A stretch of 64,000 nt of DNA from Isochrysis galbana (GCA_018136815.1 CM030933.1:7293137-7357136); one strand, 5' to 3'; positions 18,974 through 30,131 are shown, numbered from the stretch's first letter. Translations and numbers: made by a program. Notes: generated by a model not told the origin, from the sequence alone.

Positions 18974-21170
18974 ATGCGTGCTAGGCATTTGGTGCCTGTG
19001 GTCAGAAGAGCGACATGCCAGGCAGACGGGGTCCAGCGTCAGAAGCGAGTACAAGTCTTTCTTGATTCTCTTGCGACAGAAGTCTTCGTACTTGTCGCTG
19101 TCGCCATCTATGCAATCCTCATTTTCGTGGACTTGGGAACAAACGAGGTCTTCTTCCCGGGTGGATGCGATGTCAGCACGCAATGCAAGCACCCGCACTC
19201 CGGTTGTGCTGCATGGCTCGCCGCTTTCGTTTCCATCGATTGCATGTTCCTCTCTTTCTTTGCAGCGGAAATCGCTGCTCGTCTCTATGCCTTTGGCTGT
19301 CGTTACCTGAGAGATTGGTTCAAATGCTTTGACGCCATCATAATCGGCCTGTCGCTTAGCTTTCTCGTGTGGCAGCAATTCACCCGAGGCTGCCAGGACG
19401 CCGCGGACCCCAAGACAAACGATATTTCGACTGCAGCCCGATTAATCAGGATCCTTCGAGTTTTCCGCTTGCTCACTGTCATGAACAAAATCATCAGGAC
19501 CCGCCAGACAGCCAACATCATACGCCAAACGGTACGCCTTGCACGGTATGCACGGACGTCTAGGGCGACACTTCCAACTGCTGCAACCTCGCTGCTTGAT
19601 CTCATGTTGTGATGGGGTATTTTTTTGCCCTGAACAGGCCAAATACCGCCGGCTTGGATCTCACGTCGAACGGGTCCTTGAAATCCTCATGCTCCTGCGA
19701 GGCCAAATCGCAGACAGGATAGATCGCGAGAACTTGAACTTTATCATCGACTGCATTGTATCAGATCAGCTATACGTAGTCTACCTTCCCATTGCTGAAT
19801 CAAGGGTGTCCTTAAATACTCGCGCGAATTCGCAGAATGAGTCTTCTGTCAAACTTAGATCGCCGAGTAATGGTAAGCGACCTAATCAATGCCGTTGGGA
19901 ATGTCACGTCCACTTGCTGAGCGCTAGCGTGATGTATCGTGTGGCCCGACACGGGGTGCAATGCATGATTCACACAGGTCGCCGCTCATCGAGCTGGCTT
20001 GAATTCCGTAGCTCAACATACACCGACTCGCAACTAAAGATTCGAAATCCTAAAGATCGTCCTAGTGGCGTCAGCCGTGCCAATTCCGATCTCCCATCAT
20101 GGATCCGCCTCATGCTCTCTGCGCCAGACGTTGAAAGGCTCCTTCAAGGTGCCATGGCGTGGGGATTTGATGTTTGGGCACTTGACGCGGCATCTAATGG
20201 AAATTCACTTGTCGCCATAGTCGTGCACTACGTGTACGCACTGAATCTCGATGTCCGTCTCAGTCTTGATTTGCGCAAACTGGTCAGCTTCCTTGTGAAG
20301 TTGCAGGCTGGGTACAATCGTATACCGTTCCACAATCACATCCACGCTGCCGATGTCGTGCATGGCACAGTATTCTTTGCATTACACGATGCAGTGCGCA
20401 GACACTTGACTCCGTTAGACCTATATGCAATCATCCTAGCTGCAGCCATGCACGATCATGGACACATGGGGTACACCAATGCGTTCCACATCAACGCCCA
20501 TGACGAGCTTGCCATTACTTATAACGACATGGCTGTACTGGAAAGCTTCCATCTTGCGTCATCGTGGCGGCTGACCCTAGATGTCGACAGCGACCCATTT
20601 GCTGGATTCGGAAGCGATCAATATACGGATGCACGCCAGACCATTGTTCAAGCTATCCTCGGAAGCGAAATGAGCCTGCATTTTGACCACTTGACCAAGT
20701 TCAAAACGCACTCGTCATCCGGTGCTTTTGATACGCCCGATCGCGCCGGTGTGCGGGAATTGCTGACGATGTGTTTGCATGCCGCCGATGTGAGTAATCC
20801 TAGTAAGCCGTGGGCGCTTTGCTCGAATTGGGCAGCACGAGTCATGATGGAGTTTTTCACCCAAGGCGACAAAGAGCGCGAGCTGGGACTTGTGGTCTCT
20901 CCCTTCATGGACAGATACAAGACGGACATCGCTCAATGCCAAATAGGATTCGTGGACTTTCTCATCCGGCCATTCTTTGAAGAATGGACTGGGTGGCTTG
21001 GCGATCATACACGCCACGAAATCCTTGGCCATATCACCGCGAATCTAGCTATTTGGCGTCAAGACGGCGAGGGAGCTCTGGGTGAGCAGATGCTTGCTGC
21101 CGTCAAAATTCATTTGCAGAGAGAGCAAGCACCTGTGTATTCCTCGCTGCCGTTCACAAATGCTCCGTAG
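18974..21170 (+). CDS. Voltage-sensor-like / cyclic nucleotide phosphodiesterase fusion
   Basis: The model is join(18974-19531, 19638-19872, 19978-21170), 661 residues. Introns are 106 nt and 105 nt, the second in frame and easily missed. Residues about 25-185 look like a four-helix ion-channel-type voltage sensor: VFVLVAVAIYAILIFVDL as S1, and an S4-like RLIRILRVFRLLTVMNKI with arginines every third residue. The C-terminal 330 residues are a class I PDE with HNHIHAADV, HDHGHMGYTN, CLHAADVSNPS and QIGFVDFLIRPFFEEW, so all metal-binding His/Asp and the purine-binding Gln are present. It should hydrolyse cAMP and/or cGMP at a membrane. No pore domain is visible. The start is the first ATG of the open frame, and upstream exons cannot be excluded. 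Confidence 0.88.
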
Positions 21171-21526
21171 TGTTGCGGCCTCCATGATGCTATGAAATGT
21201 GAAAGATGAAAGGCACCAGCGACAAGCTTTTAGTCGGCCACGCCGGAGCTAAAGCCATCTTTGGTCTTTGGTTGGCGAAGACTCTCATGCATTACAACGT
21301 ATATAGCATGAGTGTATTCTCTTCAACAATATGGCTGGCGCATGTTCGCGATTCCATATTCCAGTGATCCGAACCATAGCCGTCATCATAAGCCAATACC
21401 AATATTGAGCCATGCTAGCAATAATCGGCGGTCTGCCTCAAGGGGCGGGAGCGAACAATGGAGAACAAAGGGGGCGGGGTGGGTTAGAAACAAGGGATAG
21501 GGGCCTTGGGGACTAATTTTAAAAAA
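21171..21526. other. Intergenic, no feature seen
   Basis: Downstream flank of the PDE gene, becoming G-rich after 21430 as the dispersed repeat begins. No coding potential recognised. Confidence 0.4.
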
Positions 21527-21800
21527 ATCATAATGTTCTTACCGCACTCGCGGCGAATGGAACCACTGCACCTACACGTAGTATACTTTCTACACCTACA
21601 CCCCCACTCCCCCGGCCCTTCCCCCCCCGCCATCAGGCGGCTCCCTCCGTGCACTACTAGGGGGATAGGGGTGAAGGGCTTGGATATGGTCCGGTGGCCC
21701 GCGCCCCCCCCGGTGATCCGTTCCCCCCTTCCTCCTTTGTCTACCGGGCTGGTGGCGGTCTCAGACCCGACTTATCCTGTACTAAGTTCTAAGTTGTCAC
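21527..21800 (+). repeat. Dispersed repeat A copy
   Basis: Begins TAATGTTCTTACCGCACTCG, then a CCCCACTCCCCCGGCCC block, GTGCACTACTAGGGGGATAG and a GGCGGTCTCAGACC/GACTTATCCTGTA end. The same blocks occur inverted at 27190-27460 and direct at 46083-46235 and 49645-49960. Confidence 0.75.
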
Positions 21801-21995
21801 CTACGGAGGTATTATGCCATAGGTGTAGGTAGGGTCAATACCTATGTACCTCCGTGGTACATAGGTAGTCACCTTATTGTAGGTATGCCAGACCAATCAC
21901 CATAGGTACTATGATGTTGAATGCTGAATTTTGCGCCGCGGCGCGCGCGCGCGCGCACGTGCGCATCGTCACCCAGGCCCAGTGAGAGTGAGTGA

Positions 21996-22105
<110 letters not shown>

Positions 22106-22583
22106 TATTTCATACGATGACAGGCTTTTACTTCTAACCTGTGGGTTATTTTAAGCCTCAAAGGTCTCGTCGATTGGTATACCGCCTCTTCTCTAACTTT
22201 CTCTCGATGTCATCAAATGTTCCATGACTGTCTTCTGTCTTCTCTTGTCCATCGGTCGTAGCTCCCCAGCGAGGTCTGCCCTCGTTGTGCCGACCCCTCT
22301 GTCGCATGTCTGCGCGTCGCTGAATTGCTCTGGTGCCGATGCCGGGCCGTCCGTCCAGGTGTGGTTAGTTTTCGCCCCGTTTGGCTTAGTTTGTGCGGTT
22401 CTGTGCCCTCAGACTTTTTGTGTCCATGCGCTGTAGTCTCCCGTGTCTACCTCGGACCTAAGAAGCTCTCATTCTCATTCTCTCTCTCTTCCACTAGCTC
22501 GCTAGCTAGCCTCGTCCCTACTCGCCGACGCCACGCGTCACAATCCTCCGACCGTAAGTCTACCTCATCGCTCGTAGCGCTCG

Positions 22584-23287
22584 ATGGCAGACACTCTCAG
22601 ACCCGACTCTTACTATGATCTGTCGGACATCTTCCCGCCAGCAACAATCAACGAACCTTCCACGACCGCGTCAGCTGCCGGCTCGATCGAACGGCCCTCT
22701 GCCTATGAGCCTGTAGTCATCGCGTGTTCGACAAGCACAAATTCCGCCTTGGCGCCTACGACCGCGCCCTCTCACAGTCCCGCTCCCCCTCTGTCCATGG
22801 GAGCAGCGGGAACCTCTTTTGGCCCACAAGGGGTCCACTTCGTCGGATCCGGCGGCTCCTCCGAGCCTCCGCAAGACCCCTCGAACACAGCGGCGCCATC
22901 CAGCCATCCACCGCTCCGTCAGACGAGCCGCCGCTCGTAGATCCATTCCGCGAGCGAGCCGAGCTCACCTTCCTCGGGACCTCGGGCTACCCGAAGCTCG
23001 ACCCCCATGCCCACCCGCTCGAAGACAGCGCTTGGGAACACGTGAGCGAGGCTCCCTCCGCCGCTGACCTCTTGGCCGGTCGCCTCGCCTACATGCAGTC
23101 CGCAATCGAAGCTCAACAACTTCGAGACGAGAAGCGCGACCGAGAGCACAATGCCCTCCTCGAGATGATAGCGGGCCTTAACGCCCATGTCATAGCCTTG
23201 CAAGCCTCCACCACCCCGGCGAGTTCCTTCCGCCCCGGTTTCCCGCTTGTCTGTAAATCGGTTTCACCGCATTACGACCAAGCTTAG
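22584..23287 (+). pseudogene. Gag-like ORF inside the 90-bp-TIR element, frameshifted
   Basis: The first part (ATG at 22584) starts MADTLRPDSYYDLSDIFPPA and is Ser/Pro-rich to 22940. The second part, in another frame from about 22900 to 23287, continues DPFRERAELTFLGTSG, LEDSAWEHVSEAPSAADLLA and a helical stretch with EAQQLRDEKRDREHNALLEM. A single frameshift near 22740-22920 would join them. The acidic helical composition resembles N-terminal gag of retroelements, but no conserved motif proves it. Confidence 0.5.
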
Positions 23288-23321
23288 TGGGGAAACTCCT
23301 CGTCCAGTTCCGTTACCCGAA

Positions 23322-23448
23322 AATCTCGTTCATCTCGTCGGGCCCTCGGGCCATCTCGTTCATCTCGTCGGGCCATCAAGGCCATCTCGTTCATCTCGTC
23401 GTCGGGCCATCAGGCCATCTCGTTACATCTCGTTCATCTCGTTACAAT
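23322..23448 (+). repeat. CATCTCGTTCATCTCGTCGG tandem array
   Basis: About five imperfect units built on CATCTCGTTCATCTCGTCGG with GGCCATC spacers. It lies inside the TIR element just before its right inverted repeat. Confidence 0.85.
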
Positions 23449-23564
23449 CCAAGCTGCGGCTTTGATTTCCACATAGAGAAGAGGCGGTATACCAATCGAC
23501 GAGACCTTTGAGGCTTAAAATAACCCACAGGTTAGAAGTAAAAGCCTGTCATCGTATGAAATAC

Positions 23565-23913
23565 GACACTTCCCCTCTTCCCCTTCCCTTATGTCAGAGT
23601 TTTTCTTGTTATGCGAGTATAACCTTAGTGCTTAGTGCTTAGTGCTCTGGTGCGTAGCCTTAGTACCCGTAGCCCTCATCGGCAACGGAGCCCCTGCCCC
23701 GCGATGGGGGGGTGCGCGGTTGGTGCATGGCTCGTGCGGTGTATGTGGCTGGGGATGCTATCCACCGAGATGCTCTACCAGACTACAATTCTAAACGCCT
23801 TCCTTCTCTCTATCTCTCTATTGCAGGCATGTAGGCATTCATCACGCAGGATGCCGAAGTAAAGTACAAGTAAAACATGCGCCAATTTTTTTTTGCCGGC
23901 ACGCCGGCTTTTG
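23565..23913. other. Intergenic, no gene seen
   Basis: Contains a triple CTTAGTG repeat at about 23619-23643 and a low-complexity T/C patch. No recognisable product. Confidence 0.4.
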
Positions 23914-24300
23914 AGAGGGGGGGACGGGGGGGGAGGGGAGAGAGAGAGGGGGGGGGGGAGCGGAGAGGGGAGGGGGGGAGAGAGGAGAGGGGGAGAGAGG
24001 AGGGGGGAGGGAGAGAGAGATACGGAGACGGAGCGAGGGAGGATAGGAGTGAGGGAGGCAGGAGGGTGAGAGAGAGAGAGAGAGAAACGGAGGGAGGGAG
24101 GCATGCATGGGAAGAGGGGGGCAGGAAGAATAATAGATAATGGACAGTGAGAGAAGAAGAAAAAGAGAGAGACGGAAGACAAACTCAAGCAGAAGAAAGA
24201 GGGGACGTTAACCGACATCGATGGAAACATAAGAGAGAGACGAAATGAGAGTGGGGGGGGGGGGGGGGGAGTGGGGGGGGATAAGAGAGAGGAGAAGGAA
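23914..24300 (+). repeat. Purine-rich (G/A) tract upstream of gene
   Basis: Almost pure G/A on the plus strand to about 24130, resuming at 24225-24300 with G-runs. It ends about 100 nt before the ATG at 24394. Similar tracts precede several other genes in the window. Confidence 0.85.
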
Positions 24301-24393
24301 AGTAGAGAGGAAAGCACACCACCGCGTTTGATCCGTCGACAGTACTGACGTGCATCGGCCTGTCCTCGACGCCTGCCTCTCGAACGAAAGACA

Positions 24394-25590
24394 ATGGCCG
24401 CCCTCACGCCTCCGCGCTGTCCGAAACCCGATAGTAGCTTCCTTCAGAAGAGGCGTGACGAGATGATCTCCAACGAAGGCAACAGAATGTGCACTGATGA
24501 AGAACTCCGTGCCTATCGCCACGCAGTGAACATCTGCACCAAGAAGAATGAGAGCAATGAGCTCACCGAGGAAGACATGGATGATCTGATCAACAAAGCC
24601 ACTCCCATTCTTCGCAATGCTGTCCTCAAACAATTCCAGGCGGCCCTAGAAGTGGCAGGTGTCGTCATCCCAAAAGATCAACCAACCAAGAGAAGCCTCA
24701 ACTGCAAGTCCATCCAGATCAAGCGAGTGCCCCTCGCAACTGCAGTCGCTGCCGGCAAGAAAGGTACAGCGCAGGCACGCGCACTGATCGACATCGACAA
24801 GGCGATAACCCTGCAGTCGAACAAGTCTACAAATACGCCAGTAGGTGTCATCACACTCGAAGAGGGGACTGGTGGCTCATTTGAGTTGAAGATCAATCCA
24901 ATCATCAGGCCTGGACATATGAGGTTAAGCGTAAAGCTGAGCGTATCTCTCCTGGTGTGTTTAGTCCGCCCTGCCTTCTCATCAAGACATGAGCAAACCT
25001 GTGCGCCCGCTCTCATCGTTGTGGAGTCCGCACATTTTCCTTTGTTCGATCAGCACACCCAATTCGTTTGATCCTAGGCCGTCAAGACCTTTGCAGTAGG
25101 CTCATGTGCATCCCAAATAAACTTCTGGCCACCGCGAACACAGGTATCTGTCATCCTTGACGTGGACGACTCGATCTACTATAATCTCCCGATGTGCCTT
25201 GGAAGTGAGGGTGCCTATTGTAGACCTTGTTTAAACCATCCGCCCTCGAAGTGTTGCGAATCACCGGATGGATGCTGCGTAAAGCCTAATCATGGCTACT
25301 GTTGGACTCAGCCTTATTACACATTGCGCCCTCGACGCATCGGAGCGGAACTTCCGTTGATGGCAAGTTTCAACGATACCATTTCGGTTCAGGATCCTAG
25401 CATCGTGGGCATGACCGTTGGCTTTGCCAATGAACCGGAGCTTAAGCTGAAAGCAACTATTTACTGCTGCCGAGAGTGGATATGTTTTCCATTGTTCCAG
25501 ATGTTGAACTGCTGCCTGAACCGCTGCCTATTCCCATTTTTGCTTTCGAAGATTTCGGAATCATTGAACAACCTCACCTATACTTTCTGA
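24394..25590 (+). CDS. Unrecognised two-exon protein with Cys-rich C-terminal half
   Basis: Not recognised. Exon 1 starts at an ATG in good context (ACAATGG) at 24394. It encodes a charged helical region (DEELRAYRHAVNICTKKNE...MDDLINKATPILRNAVLKQF) then a likely beta region (VGVITLEEGTGGSFELKINP). Exon 2 starts at the CAG/GTATCTGTC acceptor at 25143/25144 (VSVILDVDDSIYY) and is Cys-rich (CRPCLNHPPSKCCESPDGCC and CCREW). Candidate donors keeping frame are at 24931, 24943 and 24955, so the intron is 189-213 nt. The last residues (PLFQMLNCCLNRC...) may be read-through of a further intron. Codon use and ATG context suggest a real host gene. Confidence 0.6.
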
Positions 25591-25984
25591 GATGTACTTG
25601 ATGGTGTTTGCGGACATTGACCACAATAATCGAGGAGATTGAGTTGGTTTGCAAAGCGATGATCGCATAATACTCTGACGCACATATGGGGCGTGTACCC
25701 TCCTCTTTGGTGCGAATGTTTGCATGTAATCCATCGTATCTCCGAATCTGAGATTTCGACTAGATTTGAAGTTTGTTGTGCTGCATGAACCTCGAAAATG
25801 GGCTATCCTGGGCCGGAACCCCCAATGCCAATGCCCCGCCCCAACCTCCCATTCCCATTCCATCGTTTGTCCCCGGTGGTGGGGGACAGTTGATCGCACG
25901 GGAGGTCTCCTCCCAGCCCCCTCCTCCAACTTTGGGGCGTGCAGGCTAGATGATTCAGCGACCGCTCATTTCCAATTCCCGAGT
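25591..25984. other. Intergenic, no gene seen
   Basis: Ordinary-composition sequence ending in a G/C-rich stretch that leads into the MERA repeat at 25985. Confidence 0.4.
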
Positions 25985-26654
25985 GTGAAAACTATTGTTA
26001 TAGTTTTAGCGATGGAGCGCGCGCGCCGACTGCTCCCACCTCCCAGCCTCCTGCCGTCACGACGCCCCACCGGGGCCGCCCCAAGCCGCCGGAGCCAAAG
26101 CGCTCGCAGGCCTCAGCCCCGCCAGACGCCGACGTCGACATGGCCCCGCCGCCTTCGCCTCCTCGCCAGGCCAGCAGCAGCAAGGAACAGGCAGAGCCCT
26201 GTTCCTGTTCCGCCAGCAGAACATGAGAGCCAGCAAGTGGCCCATCCGCCTGCCTCCACCGTCTCACCACCCAACCAAGGACTCCCCATGGTGGGTGGCA
26301 GCACTGCTGCCACCCCCATGGAGGCAACTCCTACCATCAGTGCACCCCTTGGGGGCTTGGGGGCGGGCACTTGACTCAACAATCAACAATCAATCATTGG
26401 AGCATTTGCATTTGCGTCCATCCAACCAACAAACAGCCCATGCACCCAAGTCATACGCGGAAGCTGCACATGGCCAGGGGAAGGAGCCAGTCCAGCAAGC
26501 CCAGAAGCAGCCAGCCCAACAGCCACAAGCGTCGCGCAAGCGGGCCGACCCACAGTCGGAGCCAAAGACGACTCCCAACAACACCACCCAACTCGCCCCC
26601 CCTCCAATGGACGAGGAAGAGGAACCTGAAGACACGCCTTTTTCATTCAGCTAG
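25985..26654 (+). pseudogene. MERA-family proline-rich ORF, frameshifted copy
   Basis: Leader ACTATTGTTATAGTTTTAGCG precedes ATGGAGCGCGC at 26012. Compared with the copy at 58984, two extra bases after the fifth codon shift the frame, after which the family sequence continues (GRPKPPEPKRSQASAPPD, DVDMAPPPSPP, STVSPPNQGLPMVGGS). Another shift follows near 26370, before KSYAEAAHGQG. The ORF product is Pro/Gln/Ala-rich with a SYAEA box of the type seen near the start of some LINE ORF1/gag proteins. It is a dispersed family, not a host gene. Confidence 0.7.
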
Positions 26655-26720
26655 CTCAGCTAGCCGAAGACAAAAAGGATATCAAGAGTGAGGATGTGGC
26701 CACATTCATGAAATTCCTTC

Positions 26721-27460
26721 CAACTAAGTTTATACTTGGTTGACACATGGGGGGGCACGAGCCCCCCCCTCTCTCCACTCCTCCCCTGCCATGGGGGAGG
26801 AACCACCCATCCTCCTGGCATGCCTGATGGCTTACCAGGAGGCCACTGCCCTACTGACCCACTCTCTCCCTGGCAGGCTCGCCTGCCTCGCGCGTCCTGG
26901 CCTGTCGTGGCCAGCCCATCGCTCCAACCCCCCCTCCCCCCCTGGTCGACAGGCAGACAGGTGCAGATTGGGGGCCCCAGAGGCTCAGGAGCGCCAGCGA
27001 GGGAGAGGCAGGGGAGGCCAGGGCCCAGCCCCAGCCTCCTCTGCCCCCAGAGCTGGCCTCCAGGAGCCTCTAGGGCTCGCCAGGGGCAGCTGCAGGCCTG
27101 CCGCAGGCGCGCCATCGCGCGTGCCTGCAGGAGAGGGGAGAGAGAGCGCGGAGAAGGGGGTGGGCGGAGCGAGAGCTCCGCTCACCGAAAAATAGGTAAG
27201 TCCCGCACCTGTTTACAGGATAAGTCGGGGCTGAGACCGCCGCCCACTCGGAGACACAGGAGGAAGGAGGGGAATGATCACCGGGGGGAGGCGCGGGCCA
27301 CCGGACCATATCTAAGCCCTTCACCTCTATCCCCCTAGTAGTGCACGGGGGGAGTCGCCTTATGGCGGGGGGAGAAGGGCCGGGGGAGTGGGGGTGTAGA
27401 AAGTTTCCCTACGTGAGTAGAAAGTAGAGGGTCCACGGCCGCGTGTGCGGTGAGACTATT
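26721..27460 (+). mobile_element. Composite dispersed repeat, uninterrupted copy
   Basis: Starts with the palindrome CAACTAAG-TTTATA-CTTGGTTG (26721-26742) and an ACATGGGGGGGCACGAG block. It continues through a CTGTCGACC/GGTCGACAGGCAGACAG region (about 26944) and a purine-rich part. It ends with the inverted form of repeat A (ATCCCCCTAGTAGTGCAC, then GTGAGACTATTAAAAGG near 27445). The whole order recurs inverted at 49645-50871, interrupted there by another element. No transposase is seen; probably a non-autonomous element about 0.74 kb long. Confidence 0.65.
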
Positions 27461-27974
27461 AAAAGGTTTATTTATATTCATGAAATTCCTTCTCTCTAGG
27501 CTAGAAGGCCTAGAATAAAAAAATTTTCCAACTGGGAAGGTGCTGGTCCGAAGTTTTTTCTTCGGTGAAGGTGCAGGTGAAGGTGAGAGTGCAGGAACTG
27601 CAGGTGCAGGTGAAGACACGGTGAACGGGGCGCGCTGGGCGGCCAGTAGCCCGCCAAGGTGGCTGTTGATCGTGCTCGCGTGGGATTGCAAGTTGAGAGC
27701 CAAAATTGATCAAGTGGTGGGGCACACCACCCATGTTATCGGGAAAAATAAGCAGGCACCTGCACTGCACGCACACACCTTCACTCCAACTGCAACTGCG
27801 GCATCGACGCCACATACAGCTGCGGAGCCCGCGCGCGCACATCGAAGCCCGCGCGCACACACCCGTTCTATTCAAAACGAGATCCTCAAGCTGATTCATT
27901 CACTCATGCGGACATGGGAAGCGCAGCAACGGAAGTGCAGGAGCAACAGAACAGCCCCGCGCTAAACGCATGAA
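27461..27974. other. Repeat-flank sequence, no gene seen
   Basis: Includes a GGTGAAGGTGCAGGTGAAGG-type tandem (27553-27620) and a patch with repeated GCGCGCACA. Possibly a decayed internal part of the LINE whose 3' end follows. Confidence 0.35.
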
Positions 27975-28925
27975 GTGCACTCCAGCGGGGGGCCCATTTT
28001 CAGAGGCTGGGCACGTTGTTGTCGCTGTCGCTCGAACATGCTCCCTCCGCTGTTTCACCCTGCTGCGTTTCCTCGTGCTGTTCGTCCGTGTGCAAAGGGC
28101 CACCTCTCGCTAGCGGACGAGTACACGCTAGACGGCAAAACGCCGCTAGACGGCACCGGAGTAGAACATCTAACCGGGGCACTTCAGCGTAAAGACCGCA
28201 AACGCAAACGCCTCACGGGGCCGGCCAAGTGGGAGGAAAAACTCCAAATACCCGGGGATACATGGGCGCACCTGGCGCGACTATACACCACGCCAATGGT
28301 AACGGCGAGGGACATGCACCTACACTTCAAACATATCACACACAGGCGAGTGGGCACGTATAACCGCTTTCCAGATAGAGCCAACACGTGCCGCATATGT
28401 GGGGAAACGGATGAATCCTCGACGCACCTAGTAGGCGAGTGCCCCGGGATAACCAACATCCTAGGCGAACTGAATAAAATCGCAAGGTTCACACCCGGAT
28501 TAGAAAGGAGCAGAGAAGAAACCATTGTAGACAACCTATTCATCTACCCAAAAGGGGACGCCCCGAAAGTGATATGCGTACTATACCTATTAGCGTGGAG
28601 ATATATACTCACGGACTTCTACAGGATACACTACGACGGCATAAAATTCTCGGAAGAATCAATACTAATAAGAACAATAGAGAGATACACCATACTAAGC
28701 AAAGCACTCCTCTTCGCACAAGAAACCGACTCGGCGAGAACCGCCCAAGCGGGCATGGGAAGACAGCCTAAGAAAAGGATAGACATGAATGACTTGAGAC
28801 CCGTTTTCAACAGGAACGACAAAGGCGGTCTTAAGCCCAGCGCGGAGCTAGTGGAACTAGCCTCCAAGCTGGGGATCGCACACGCTGTCGAGGGGACCAC
28901 GGAACAAGGGAACAAGGGAAATTGA
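27975..28925 (+). pseudogene. LINE ORF2 C-terminal part with zinc-finger motif
   Basis: From about residue 90 the frame reads TPMVTARDMHLHFKHITHRR then CRICGETDESSTHLVGEC, a CCHC-type finger typical of the region after the reverse transcriptase in plant/algal L1-like elements (zf-RVT). A helical tail follows to a stop at 28923-28925. The endonuclease and RT are missing, so this is a 5'-truncated copy. The AT-richer codon use differs from neighbouring host genes. Confidence 0.75.
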
Positions 28926-29234
28926 AACATCGATACACCTACCAAAGTCGCTGATAAAGACAATGGAACCTAGATATAAACCAAACAAACAAAAAGCGAC
29001 CTGACGGACACACATGACAACAAAGACAATTCCAGAAGGCCTGCCCGGACCCCACACTCTAAACCAGGCCTCAGGTAGCGCACCGAGGCCGGACCCCGGA
29101 AACGGAAGAAAAAGGAAAGAAGGGGGGCAGGGGAAGAGGTGGAGGGAGGGATGATAAGGGCGGTGTAGATAGCGAAGGGGAGTCCCGTAACTAGTAGGTG
29201 TGTAGCCCTGAATCTTCAGAAGGTTTTTTTTTTC
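28926..29234 (+). repeat. LINE 3' tail
   Basis: Follows the ORF2 stop and shares blocks with 15804-15975. It ends at a T10 run at 29225-29234 on the strand shown, not the A-run expected for a plus-strand LINE, so its exact end is not clear. Confidence 0.45.
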
Positions 29235-29446
29235 AACAATCTCCAAACTCTCAATCTCGGATCCAATTACATCGGCAACGAGGGGATCAAGGCGTTCATC
29301 GAGGCCCTTCCCAAGGGGGCCAATCTCAAACAACTCGATCTCTCGTTCAACATGATTCAATACGAGGGAATGGAGACGTTTGCTCAGGCGCTCTCCATGG
29401 GGGCCTTGAAGACCCTAACAAACCTCAATCTTGCGTCAGCGCGCAG
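29235..29446 (+). pseudogene. Leucine-rich-repeat fragment (RNH1/NLR type)
   Basis: In frame from 29236 the sequence reads NNLQTLNLGSNYIGNEG, then IKAFIEALPKGANLKQLDLSFNMI, then ALKTLTNLNLASAR. That is two and a half 28-residue LRRs of the ribonuclease-inhibitor type. There is no start, and the frame leaves LRR sequence after 29446. It could be one exon (a T-rich tract and CAACAA precede it) of a gene not otherwise visible, or a fragment carried next to the LINE. Confidence 0.5.
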
Positions 29447-29811
29447 AAGCCAACCTGCGACTCTCCGAACTGTTTCTCGATGAATTTTTCGACGCCGTCC
29501 GCGAGGTAAGACCTGTGGCCCTTCTGGGTGCGCGTGACCACTTGCACGCAGCCTGTGCGAGTGCACCAGCGCTTGTTCGATCCGGTCTTCTCCGCACAGC
29601 ATGGGGCGGCGTATGGCTCTTCCTCAAAGAACCATACGGGCCCATCTGCCTGCAGCACAATCCCCTCCAGCCACTCCGTCGTACAGACGGGCTTCTTGCC
29701 TGCTTCCCTCGCGGCTGCCACCGCCTTGGTCGCCTCCTTCTTCCTGCCCGGGTCGCAGACCGGGCACAAAAGCGCTGACGATGTGGGCAGCTGGCCCCGC
29801 TGCACTTCCAC
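29425..29811 (-). CDS. Hypothetical Cys-containing ORF
   Basis: The 128-residue open frame has LLCPVCDPGRKKEATKAVAA and CTTEWLEGIVLQADG, then CCAEKTGSNKRWCTRTGC and SYLADGVEKFIEKQFGE. Amphipathic, well-mixed composition and paired cysteines argue for coding. There is no ATG at the start of the frame, so it would be an internal exon. No family recognised. Confidence 0.3.
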   Translation of the reverse strand: MEVQRGQLPTSSALLCPVCDPGRKKEATKAVAAAREAGKKPVCTTEWLEGIVLQADGPVWFFEEEPYAAPCCAEKTGSNKRWCTRTGCVQVVTRTQKGHRSYLADGVEKFIEKQFGESQVGFCALTQD

Positions 29812-30019
29812 GACGTGCAGAAGCGGGGCAGAATGCTCGGGGCCGCAGAACCCGCGCCGGGGAGCCCATCAAGCTCCCCTGTGATGGTGCCAAGCGGGTC
29901 GCCGAAGGCAGGCATCCCATACATGGCCACTGCCTCACTTGGGGAGGGAGAGCTCCTTGCTGCCGACGCGCGCGCACCCGCTCACCTGCCGATTTCCCAC
30001 CTCTCCCGTAATTTCTAAG

Positions 30020-30090
30020 GAACCACTACTACTCTGGAGTACTCTACTACTCTGGAGATTCCGGAGTACTTTACTACTCTGGTCCTCTAG
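30020..30090 (+). repeat. CTACTACTCTGGAG short tandem repeat
   Basis: Four imperfect units of TACTACTCTGG(A/T), 40 nt before the start codon of the RNA methyltransferase gene. It may be part of its promoter or simple sequence. Confidence 0.7.
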
Positions 30091-30131
30091 ATAGTTTTTA
30101 GAGAGCCCGTGCCGGACGGGGTCGCTCGTCC

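Noticed and set aside
20785-20800. GTGAGT donor-like site inside the PDE catalytic domain
   Set aside because: It encodes the essential HAADVSNPS motif; splicing there would destroy the enzyme.
23775-24407. 210-codon minus-strand ORF rich in Ser/Pro/Leu
   Set aside because: Produced by the G/A tract on the other strand; the true gene starts at 24394 on the plus strand.
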